From Halicephalobus mephisto (taxonomy: Eukaryota; Nematoda; Chromadorea; Rhabditida; Panagrolaimidae): DNA of 64,000 nt. The notes under the pieces were generated by a model, which did not search any database, was not told the DNA's origin, and saw only the letters and a list, made by a program, of their open reading frames with translations. The stretch is taken from assembly GCA_009193035.1 (NCBI GenBank), contig SWDT01000186.1:288028-352027 (forward strand), read 5' to 3'. A program made the translations under genes and the position numbers. The stretch's first letter is position 1. Every line of letters starts with the position of its first letter. This document shows positions 12,049 to 23,120 of this stretch, piece by piece.

Positions 12049-14726
12049 ATGGACGAACAAGACGGATATAATGATGAACAGCATTTAATTGGTAATCTGC
12101 TTCACGAAGAAGAGGGTCTAGCTTCAGTCAGAGGTTATTTCTTTTAGTTTTTATATATGAAACTTCACTTTTCAGATGGTAGAAATATGCCAACTCATCC
12201 ATCACATCATCAGCTACCAATTGAACAAATGCCTAGAGCTGGAGTTTACTGGTCAGAACCACCGCCTCCTTATTCGGCAGCGACTGGAGAATATCCGTGG
12301 AATACTACTCAACATCCTGGAGGTTCTGACTTCTTTTTCAAGTCATCTAACGGACTTAATGGATATGGAAATGGTACTAGGTATGGGAATTATGGCCAAC
12401 AATGGGCCCCTCAACAAAAACCGATGGCTGCAGTTCAGCCGTTCCATGCCAATGAAGAAGATCTGCCAAAAAGTCCGCCGAATAGTCATTCTCCTGTTTC
12501 TGAAGGAAGAACATCTGATAGTGGCACTATTTCCCCCGAGCCAAAGGCAAAGATCAAATGGAAGAAGCTGGATCTCGCTGTTGGCGATGATTCTCTCTAT
12601 GCAAATCGTTCAAATAGGTTAGTTTTGTATCTTTTGAGAATCCATGTAAAAGCCATTTCTTAGTGAATTCATGCAACCAACTTACAAAAGCTATTCATCT
12701 GTAGCTCAGAAATATGGTGATTATTCCAATCACAAGCGCGTTTCTGGGTCGAATTCTGTACCACTGTCAAAGAGTTCATCTTCGATTGAGAAGGCTTTGA
12801 ACAAAAACAAGAAATTAGTAAATCCGAAATCGCGGACTCCACCAAATCAGCCAGGGACTCCAAGTGATGCTTCGATAATCAAACCAGCAAAGATTATCGG
12901 ACTGAATCCTATTGCGAGTGGGAACGAGCAACTAACGTTGAAACCTCATCTTGTTGCGTCCGGGATTAGTATGTCTTCTCCCAATATTGGTTCCAATCAG
13001 GTTGATGACTTCCAAAAGATCAAAAGGAAGAAGAAAGGTAAAAATGCAGGACAGAAAACAGAACCCAAAGCTGATTCTGAGCAAAAAGCTGGAAGTCGAT
13101 TTCTCGCTCTTGCTCAGCAATCTCAAAGTAGGTTAAATTCCCGGAAATTCTAACCAAATTTCTTATTTAGAAATTGATGCTCTTGAAGATGGACTCACTG
13201 ACGACGATGATGAAGAGGATCTAGAATATCTCCGACAAGTAGAGGAAAAGAAAGAAGAAATGCGAGCCAAAGCTAGAGCTGAACTTGCTGCTAATAATTC
13301 GACTGATGCTGAGAAAGCTGCAAAAATGCAGAAATTAGAAATTGACATGAAAGCAATGTTTTCTTCAAAGAAAAAACCAGGGAAAAATCGTATTTCTCAT
13401 CGTCACAGAAACAAGAAAGATGGTTATACCGTTGCTGTTCCAGAATTCTTCAAATCTGTAGTTTCGTTGTTATCAAAAGCAGTCTTATGGATTACTCTGT
13501 TTATCTGGAACCTTGTTTGTGACGTTGCTGAAAGATCGATGATTGTTGCGGTGAAATTCACAAAGTCATCCAAAGGCAAATTTGGGGAATGGATTAATTT
13601 GTTCTTTGGATCCCTAACTACGATTATTCGTCGGATATCTATTGAAATTGTGGATCACGTAAAATGGTATACAATGATAGACCAGTCTCCAAGTTGCCAA
13701 ATAGGATTAGCTCAAAATACCCCTTTTCCGAGCTGTTGTGAGGACGTTATCGAAAGACTATACTCAGTTCAGAATGCCGATGCTTATTCTATTCTTGGAT
13801 TGACAAAAAACTGTCTCTTTGAAGAGATAAAATTATATTATGATAAAATGACAACTCTATTGAAGCGGGATTCAATGTCAAATGTAGGATTAAATGAAGC
13901 ACGTCAATTGATTCAGAATGCTTATGATTTGATTTTCACAACAGCAAAACGAGAAGACTATGATTCTACTTTAGAGCAATTGCCAGTAAGCATTATGATC
14001 TGGTAAAAATAATTTAAACATAATTTTAGCAAACTTTTGAATTACAACGTGATCTAGATGATTTACGCGCGTTGATCAATACAAAAGGCGCTGTCCTCCA
14101 TTGTGAATGTGGCGACAATCATCCAATTATTCGATTTCATAATCATAGAGGACGTTATTGTCAAAAAGATAATGTATATCATCCTCCAAAAAATGCAAGT
14201 TTTTGATTTTTCAAGAATTGCTTATAGCTAGGTTTCCAAAAATTGACTAATTAATTTTCAGGGTGATATTTGGATGGAAAAACGATGTTTTGGATTAGTT
14301 CGTGTGTTCTTTGCCTCGATTAATGGCGTTATTTACGACATTACGAAGTGGTGTGAGTGTCCGAACAACGCTATTCCGATACTACGAACAGGTCTTCATC
14401 AACCGGCTTTTCGATTGTATAAAATCGACGGTACCGCATCATGCTTAAGCAATTCGGGGACCGAGAAACATCGATGTTCAACTCAGAGAAGCGAAGGATC
14501 TTCTGATTGCTTCATATTTGGCAACAATACATCGATTGCCATTGAGAATCTTTGCTGTTGTAACCTTTCGTTTTGCTCTATTCCCGAGAATATTATTCTT
14601 CACAACGTTCCATGTTGCTTTGGTGCTATACTGGCTGCTTACAATACAGCCACATCATCTATTTCGGGAGAAAAATCAGATCCAGATAGAGCTAGACGTG
14701 CTGGAAGACGCCGAAGATTTCGATAA
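12049..14726 (+). CDS. DNAJC14-like membrane J-domain protein
   Basis: Six exons: 12049-12133, 12176-12617, 12664-13127, 13171-13985, 14030-14194 and 14262-14726; phases agree and give 811 residues. The N-terminal half is Ser/Pro-rich and low complexity, followed by an acidic coiled region (DDDDEEDLEYLRQVEEKK). Next come hydrophobic segments near 13440-13640 (AVLWITLFIWNLVCDVAE), then a J-like domain (DAYSILGLTKNCLFEEIKLYY...) and the family's Cys-containing C-terminal module CECGDNHP...RYCQKDNVYHPP plus GDIWMEK...GVIYDITKWCEC. That module matches the human DNAJC14 module GDFWAES...GKVYDITEWAGC. Where HPD should be, the sequence reads LLKRDS, so the Hsp70-activating motif is missing. The exon 5 donor is GC, not GT. 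A basic tail (GRRRRFR) ends the protein, as in the human relative. ER membrane location is inferred. Confidence 0.85.
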
Positions 14727-14739
14727 ACGTGTTTCCTAA

Positions 14740-14916
14740 TGTTTTGCCGAAGGAACTGAATGCTGCCAAACAGCTAACGAGTGTTTGAATAGGTTTACGT
14801 CTTATGAAGTTGCATTTGCTTAGGTTATCACTTTTATGCGTGTTATGATTGTGGCTTTATGTTTTCTAGATTTTCCAAAGACCAACAGATAAGGTGGAGA
14901 TTTTAAAATTCTTAGC
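14740..14916. other. Shared 3' flank of chemoreceptor copies
   Basis: The block around AGGTTATCACTTTTATGCGT and GTTATGATTGTGGCTTTATG recurs downstream of other cluster members (near 26880 and 29840). The 3' flank was therefore duplicated with the genes. Confidence 0.6.
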
Positions 14917-16472
14917 CTAATGTATTGTTGGAGTTTTTCGAGGGCAAAATGAAGTTTCTCTTGGAACAATGGATATATTTAATCGGGGGATAGAAGTCTT
15001 CTTGAAGATCCTAGAAGGTACATAAGTCGGCTTGGAGAAAATAGTTATGCCGTATTTTTTGAAAAATTCTCTAGTTGCAGTACGGTATTCACTGGAGTAG
15101 CGGGTCAAAACGAAGAGATTAGAGCCACAAGCAACGTTGATAGTGATTCCTAAGTAGAAAGGAATGAAGAACGATAGTTCTTCTGAAAGTCGAAGCTTGA
15201 AGCTAACAATGGCACTGATGGAAGTGAGAGCCCAGGAACATATCATCAGAGTGCATAAGATAAGAAGGGATTTAAAGAGTTTCTTTGTTGTGGTACTGGA
15301 ATTGATCTTATAATGTATAGTGATCCCGATGATGACGTAGATAGCAACTGATCCGAACACGAGAGCAGCTGTTGTGAATGACAACACATTGAGAGGAGGT
15401 CCATGGATGGCTAAAAAGTTTACTACAATTCCTTGTTTCGAAATAGAGTTTGGACTTTCGAAAAAATTCTCAAAACTTCTAAAAGAAAGTGAGAATTTTA
15501 GGAATAAAAACAGTTTTACAAAAATCAGTGTAGATGAACACCGTGTCTATTTTTTGGTTAGATGAAAAAGACAAAACATCTTGTATTTTTAAGGGAATTT
15601 TTTTCATTTTTAAATTTCTTTTTTTTCAAAATAGTTCAAGCTACTATAATCAGGCATTTTGATGATATTAAAGAACTTCCTTACCTTCAGTAACTAGACA
15701 GACTACCATGATTTCTTTATTTTCTACTGTGTTGACATAGCCAAGGTACAGAAGATACATACTGTACCCCATACAAATAGCAACAATACTTCCTAAATAC
15801 AGCAATTTGTTGAGTCTTGGATGTCTGATGGGGAACAATGTGGAGATAAGTCTGTCGAAAGCAATGAAGAAAGTCAAGCTCATTCCGAAAGTAGTGCCGA
15901 TCAATGGAACAATCATAATTTTGAAACAAGTTGACAAATTGTTAAAATTCGTGCCCGAATAAAGGAGATATGCTAGGTAGAAATGAGCTAGAACATGTAA
16001 GGAATCAAAAAAACACTGCATTGCTAGAAGGTAATTTGCCATAGAGCGGAGGTTTCTAGAAACAATTTAGAAATTAAAAATAACTTTTTAATACTTAATG
16101 ATTTTGTTTAGCTACCCTGTACTTATTGTTCATAACGATAGCATCTAGAGGGAAAGAAAAAGTACTTTTTTCAGCCTCTATTCAAGATTATTTGTGGAGT
16201 CGGAGAGCGATTAATTTCAGGAATTATTTCAGAAATCACTATTTTTTCCAAAACCTTTAAAACTTACTTTGATGATGCAGTAATAATAATTACTACTGTA
16301 TTTGCCAGAATTCCTATAGTATTAACAACAACCATGACACATATCGCTGGCATTGCCAAAGGCAGAATACCGTAGTCCTTGTATTTCTCATAGAACTAAA
16401 AATTAAAATTAAATAGGATTTTAAAAAATCCTAAAAACATACCGTATTTATGGGAGGATGAGCACTTTTCAT
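14917..16472 (-). CDS. Seven-transmembrane chemoreceptor, srsx-like (copy A)
   Basis: Exons on the minus strand are 16472-16443, 16395-16268, 16055-15685 and 15410-14917, giving 340 residues with consistent phases. A 10-residue first exon (MKSAHPPINT) precedes FYEKYKDYG and TM1. Exon 3 carries TM2-TM4 with FDRL at about residues 119-122 in the DRY position, followed by TLFP. The last exon carries TM5-TM7 and ends TM7 with NLFVLTRYSSEYR, then a basic tail. This layout fits a nematode serpentine chemoreceptor; DRL and SSEYR suggest the srsx class, but related classes cannot be excluded by eye. It would act on sensory-neuron membranes. No premature stops are present. It is the cluster member closest to the DNAJC14-like gene. 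Confidence 0.82.
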
Positions 16473-18668
16473 TTTTTGAAAATAAGTTCCAAGTGAGAAT
16501 TACTTTTTTAAATATTATTTGTAATTTTAGAAATAATAATATAGGAATAAAAGTAATTCTTTTGTAATTGCACTGAAAAATCCTTTATTAATTAGAAATA
16601 AATCCAAAGGAAAAATTTTTTTAAAAATTTTGAAATACAATTTTTTACAAAATAATTATTGTAAAAAAATCGTTTCAAAATTTGCAACTGAAATGCGTTC
16701 TGGGAAATGTTATAAAATGTATTTCTGTTAAAAAAGATCGACAAAGCTAGAAATTGAAGGATTGTGAGGATATTTTGGAAGAAATTTTTTATAAATTTGT
16801 CACTATTTATATGATAAAAAATTACTTCAAATAGCTGCAAGATAGCTCACAAAATATTCCTGATTTCAACATAGACTTTTTTCAGAAATTGAAGAACAGC
16901 TTAAAAAGTTCAGAAAACTTTAATTGAAAAATTATAATCAGATAGATGTAATATTTATATAGACCAGAGAAATTTCTTTTTATTTTTCTTCTGTGTTAAA
17001 TTCAAGAGTTGAAAATATTGAGGAAAATTTTAGTTGCGTACAATATGACCAAAGTGTAATTTTTTACTCTTTTGAAAACGCTTAAGGTTGAAAGAGATAG
17101 AAATAAATAAATTATAAAATCTAATCTTTTTGAAAAGTTGACCATTCAAAAGTTCAATGAGAAAGTTCATAAATGAGAAACAGACACGGATACAATTTCA
17201 AAAAGCAGTTAACGACAATAGAACTCGAATCCACGCCTCTGAGGAGTCTGGTGTTTTAAAAGTCATTTTACAGAAGTTGGAACTTTTTAAAAACTCGGAA
17301 TAATTTTTTAAATTTAAAAGTAATTAAATTATCAAATTATGAATCGAAAAAAGAACTAGAAAATTTCCTCAGAATCAAAATCTATGATATTTTATATTGC
17401 AAAGGCCAATCACCAGTTCTAACTTTAGATCCTGCACAACCTCAAAATTATGTAATTTAGCGTTTAAAAATAGCTATTTCATAATGCAAAACAGTTTGTG
17501 ATTTTTTTATGCTATTAATCTATTCAACGAGCAATGTATTTTTTTGTTCATTTTGAGATTACATTTTTCAGTTATAGTTTTAACCAATTTTACGAAATTA
17601 CGTTTTATACAATAGGTAATCTATTTGACAAAAATAATCAATGTTAGTTCATTATCTGTGTTGTAGACTATGACTTGGTTCACACAGTTCTATCGTCGTA
17701 TAAGGGGGAATAGTACTTTTTCTTTATTATCATATAGCAAGATCACAGTACATTATATATTCTAAATCTAAAGGAACAATAAATTAATATAAAGAATAAA
17801 CAGAAAATAATACAAGAGAAATTTAAGCAATGATAATCTCTGCCGCGTGATAATAAGAGGATTTGATGACTTCTTTAAATATTAGGGTTCTGTGCCTTAC
17901 TCGATTTTTCTTCAAAGACAAATGTACTTTTATGGACTTTGGGAGATCTCGCGTCAGGATCAGATTTACGTTCTACGATAATCTAAACTTTTAAACTCTC
18001 GGTGAGTTTTATACCTGCAGTAGCTATATCCTTGTAGTCATCTTTTAATATTTCCCTTCCGTAGTAATATGTTTTTCGGTATTCTCCAGATGATTTCTAT
18101 CCATAATATATTCCAGGAAAGATTAGTCAACATCCGATTTTAGTTGCAGAAATCTTAACAATTGATGTAGGTACTGTAATATGTATAAAACTTGTACTTT
18201 TCATGCAAAAATACAAATAATACCTTTTTAGTTTTAATTAAACTTTTGTTTATTTCTTCTAATAAATGGTGATTGAGATTTCTGTCAACTTTAAGTTTTG
18301 TTCTCAGGGATGCTGTCAATAATAAATTTTTTGTGAGTATCGTCATATTGATTTTATTCAACTTTAGAATCATTCGCGTCAAAATTCACTTTTAATGCTT
18401 ACTTATGTGGTCTTCTTTTATAGTATATTAATGAAGATTTCAGTTTAACGACTTAGAAATGATGAATTTCCTAGCTGCATTTTAGGAATTCATAAACTCT
18501 TTCTGAAACCAAACTACAAAACTAAACTTGATTTCCAAATGCTTTTAATGATAATTTTTATTGACAAGTTCACTACCTGTTTGTTAAAATACACAAGATA
18601 GATTATAACAGACAGTGTTTCGCAGATGTCGGGGTACTGAATCAAATGATATATAGCATTCCAAAATC
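16473..18668. other. Intergenic region between receptor copies A and B
   Basis: AT-rich. It contains a decayed tRNA-Leu (listed separately) and, near 17050, a TTTTGAAAACGC block also found upstream of the tRNA-Leu at 33516. No further gene was seen. Confidence 0.6.
17209..17266 (-). pseudogene. tRNA-Leu pseudogene fragment
   Basis: The plus-strand text CTCGAATCCACGCCTCTGAG then GAGTCTGGTGTTTTAAAA aligns with the reverse complement of the tRNA-Leu at 33516-33597 over the T arm, variable loop and anticodon stem. Stems are broken (the anticodon loop and acceptor no longer pair), so it is not functional. Confidence 0.65.
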
Positions 18669-19813
18669 TTACATAATGGTGTGATTAGTACCATCCGTCT
18701 TTTTTGTGCTAATAGGGATTGTATGAAGAACTTTAGAATTATCGACAATTGGTTTAAAAAATAAATTGATTCCAAATCTGTTGAAAAACTCTTTAGCTGC
18801 AGCGCGGTACTCACTGGAGTAACGGGTCAAAACGAAGAAGTTAGAAGCACAAGCAGCATTAACTGGAATCGCATTGTAGAAGGAAATAAAGAAAATCACT
18901 TCTTCTGAGAGTCCAAGAGCGAAACAGATAGTACCATTACCGGTGGCGAAGATCCATGAGCACATTGATATCATACAAAGAATAAAGAGAGATTTGAAGA
19001 GTTTCTTGAGTGTTGTACTAGAGTTGCCTTTATGATGGATATAGATTCCAATAAGTATATAGATCAAGACCGATCCACTGATGAGAGCAACCGTTATAGC
19101 CGTTATGGTACTGAGAAGAGATCTGTGGAGACCTAAAACAATTGTAACTGATTTGATTAATTTCAGCGTTTTAAGAAGAATATAAAAATGTTAGGAGAAA
19201 ATTGAAGAATTTCGAGAAGAAAGAATAAGTTAACAAGAATCAACGTGGAATGCCAGTATATCTTCGTTTTAATTAAATAAAGAAGATATAAAGACATTAT
19301 ACATTAATTCTTTGGGAACTTTTTGCTTTAATTGGCAAAATTCTACAGTTTTCTCTTCATAACTGTTTGATTTTTTCTGAAAGGATCATAACTATTATAA
19401 TTAAATATTTCTTCCGTAATTCAACAGAAATAACCATCTTACTTTCAGTAAGCAAGCAGACCACCATGAGTTCTTTATCTTCTTCTGCTTTCAGATATGC
19501 AATGTACAAGACGTACATGGTGATTCCCGTACAGATAGCTATGATGGCTCCCAAGTACAAAAACTTGTTTATCCTCTGGTGTCTAAAGGGAAACAACGTA
19601 GCGATGAGTCTGTCTAAAGCAATTAAGAAGACCAGATATATTCCAAACAGAATGCCGATCAAGGGGATAGTCATGATGTGAAGACATGTTGGAAGAGTGT
19701 CAAAGTTCTTGCCTGAATAGACAACGTAAGCGAGATAATAGTGAGCTGAAGCATGAACGGCATCGAAGAAACATTGGAATCCCAAAAGATAATTGGTTGT
19801 AGAACGAAGGTTT
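18669..19813 (-). pseudogene. srsx-like chemoreceptor, 5'-truncated (copy B)
   Basis: Exons equivalent to 3 and 4 of the intact copies are present and open: 19813-19443 (371 nt, TM2-TM4, LIALDRLIATLFP) and 19132-18669 (TM5-TM7, NFFVLTRYSSEYRAA). Splice sites and phase match the paralogues. The 30-nt and 128-nt exons that should carry the start codon and TM1 are absent. Intron homology with copy F runs to about 19960 (TTCACATTG...) and then stops just where exon 2 should begin. Without TM1 and a start it is most likely a pseudogene, although a relocated first exon cannot be excluded. Confidence 0.72.
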
Positions 19814-21711
19814 CTAGAAGGTTTGAAGTTAGAGGAAGTTACTAATTTAGACGATTAAGCGTCATTCATAGTCATTAACCAAGATTGTTTACAAAAGTAT
19901 GTAATAGGTTTTGAGAATTGATTGGATTTGGATTCACATTGTCAAGAAAGATCATATCTAGAACTGTCGGCTAGATTACTGGAGCCTTGACAATTATTTA
20001 TAATTACACATAGCAAGGTCTAGAGAATATCTTAGAATAAACTTAAGGAAATTCAAAATACAATAAAGCTGGAAATCGAGAACTGAGGAAATTATTGAAG
20101 TTGAATTCCTCAAACATCTGTTGAACCTTTGAGAAATAATTTTGTTAATAGATATGCCAAAATATTATAATGAGTAAATTTCCTTAACGCCATGATACAT
20201 AATGAAATGTATACTTTCTAAACAACCATACAAAATTCATATCCCAAGCGTCAATTAATGGATTTTTCATTCCCTCAAATTTTAATCCTTTTATTTTGTA
20301 AGTCATTTGAAAATATATCTGAAATAACTCTTTGACGTGATATATTCGACAAAAAGCATTATGAAACCAAGTGAATTCATATATTTCTGCACAGCAACTA
20401 ATGTTAGTACTTTTAAAATACTTTCATAACTCTTCTCCCACAAATGAAGTTTAACAACTCAATTATTTCCCAGATAACGATATAACTAACGTCGTCATTC
20501 AACAAGAAATAAAACCTGTTTCTTATTTCCCAAGTTTAAAAAAAGTCAATAGAAATGATATCAAAGTAGAAAGAAAAATTGTCATATCGTGTCTTAACGT
20601 TAGTGGATATGAATAGTTCATATATCATTCAATACCTGTTTATGTTCCATTTATACCAGATATATTAGCATTTAAAGCTCTCTATTGATTAAATTATTAA
20701 TGTTTTTCGGGTTCAAGTGCAAATGAATTTTCAATCCGATGATTCCTAAAATAGATCAATAAATTCTCAAGAATGTTGTATATGGCTGAATTCATCATTG
20801 AAAAATTGATCAAACGTTGGCTAAATTATAATTTAGCGTACGAGTGTTAATCAATAAGCTAATCACAAGATTTAGGTGATAATCACTTTTGTGTTTTATT
20901 CGCTTCCAAATCTTATGGTCATAGTTGTAAATTCAATGAATTTGTTTTCAACGGATTTAGTCATCTGAAATATACGATCTCAATGGAAGTTTATCCATCC
21001 AGTAAAGTTCAATTTAGTCTGCTTTAACCAGTATTAAAGTACAAATATGGACACTTATTGCATACACTTACTGGTCTAAAATATTCAAACCTTGTCATCC
21101 ATTGACCTTTGATACACTAAAAAGGGGTTATTGGTCTGTGATGGGCAGACCTTCATTATTCACCAAAAGACTGTAGGGTCCCATTATGTCTTCGATATCA
21201 ACATGTGCTTTATTCATATACCGATTATTAGATAAAGTGGAGGGGAAATTCTCGTCCAAACGAGAATAAACTCGGGCCAATCAGACTACAGTTAAAACAA
21301 AAACTGACTTTTATGCTTTGGGCACGTTTCTCAAAACGTCAGCTGACTGAACGAAACGTACTTTTCTTCAAGCCATTAATACTTTGCTTTCGTTCTTTGT
21401 GCCTACAATATTAATACAAAGCGAAATTCATAGCACACGTTCTCATAAAGAAATTATATGAAACTCATACAGTATATTAATTACATGAATTGCGAAACAG
21501 ATTTGTATTAATATAACTTATCACTATCACCCATTCTACAAGTTATCAACTCAAATATAGCATCTCTGTAATTTCCGTTTGTCAGAGTACTTAATCCTTT
21601 AGGATATTTGCTCCTAATTTGGTTACTGTTTGTACACTTGCTACGACTATACATTTATTATTCTCGGGTTTTCGAATATTAACAGATGATGGTGTTGGTG
21701 AATTTTGACTC
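19814..21711. other. Intergenic region between receptor copies B and C
   Basis: AT-rich, with no exon resembling the missing first exons of copy B and no other gene recognised. Confidence 0.55.
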
Positions 21712-23120
21712 TTAGTTTGTAACATTCGTAATGGTTTTCCGAGCTCTAAATTGCATTGTTTCTTTTGGCATAACAGATGCAATGGGTTTGTGTATGGTAG
21801 TTTTGCCAAAAATTCTGGAATTTCCAGCAATTGGTTGGAAGAAGGTAGTGATTCCAAATCTGTTGAAAAATTCTCTGGTAGCAGTACGGTACTCACTTGA
21901 ATAGCGGGTCAAAACGAAGAAATTGGAAGCACAAGCAATGTTGATAGTGATTCCTAAGTAAAGAGGGACGAAGAAAATTATTTCTTCTGAGAGCCCGAAA
22001 ATGCCACATAGAATAACAGTAACGGTAGTAAAAGCCCATGAGCACACCATGATAACACAGAGAATAAGAAGAGATTTGAAAAGTTTCTTTGTTGTTGAAC
22101 TGGAATTTCCTTTGTAGTGGATAAAAATACCAATAACCAAGTAGATAAAAATGCCTCCAAAGATGAGACCAAATACTGTATATGCCAAAATTGTGGATGG
22201 AGTTCCATGGATACCTAAAAATAATATAATGAGAAAGAAATACTTGATTTTTTGATGACCGATATTGAAGAACAATTACAGTAACCTAGGAAAGAAATCT
22301 TTTTTTAAAATTTGCAAATTTGCTTTTTGCATTTTGCGAAATCTTGTGAAACATTAAAAGCACTATTATGAAATATTTTTCACACTTTGACTTGAGTATA
22401 CTTTACCTTCAATAATTAAGCAAATCACCATAGCCTCCTTGTGCTCTCTTGCATTGAGATAGCCAAGATAAATTATATAACTTGAATATGCCATACAGAT
22501 ACACATAATGCTCGCCAAATACAGTAATTTGTTCATTCTTTGATATTTGAGAGGAAACAATGTGACGATTAGTCTGTCGAAAGCTGTGAAGAAAACCAGC
22601 TGTGTTCCAACAATATAGCCAATCAGAGGAGCAATCATGATTTTGAAACAGTCGGAAAGAGTATCAAAGTTCTTGCCTGAATAGACAGCATAACCTAGAT
22701 AATAATGAGCTAGCAAGTGGACAGAATCAAAGAAACATTGTATTGCCAGAAGGTAATTTGTCGTGGACCGGAGATGTCTAGAAGGTTCGAAATTAAAGCG
22801 AGTAACTAGTTTATCTTGTTAATATGTTCCAATTGCCATTTCAAACTCTTTATAAAGGTAGGTGACAACAGTTGGTTTTTGCAACCACCATTTGCTAAAA
22901 AATCTTTGAAACTCACTTTGACGCCGCGGTAATGATAATCACTAGTGTATTCGCGATTATTCCTGTGGTGTTGATGATAATCAAGGCGGATACTGCAGGT
23001 ACAGCCGAAGGCAGAATACCGTAGTCCTTGTATTTCTCATAGAACTAAAAATTAAGATTAACTAAAATTCCTAAAAGTTGAAAATCATACCGGATTTACG
23101 AGGGGTTCTCCATGTTCCAT
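21712..23120 (-). CDS. Seven-transmembrane chemoreceptor, srsx-like (copy C)
   Basis: Exons 23120-23091, 23044-22917, 22777-22407 and 22214-21712 encode 343 residues in phase. It starts MEHGEPLVNP and continues FYEKYKDYGILPSAVPAV into TM1. TM3 ends FTAFDRLIVTLFP and TM7 is followed by NFFVLTRYSSEYRTATREFF. The C-terminal tail keeps FGITTFFQPIAGNSRIFG, nearly identical to copy E. Start and splice sites match the other intact members, so it is probably functional. Family placement as for copy A. Confidence 0.82.
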
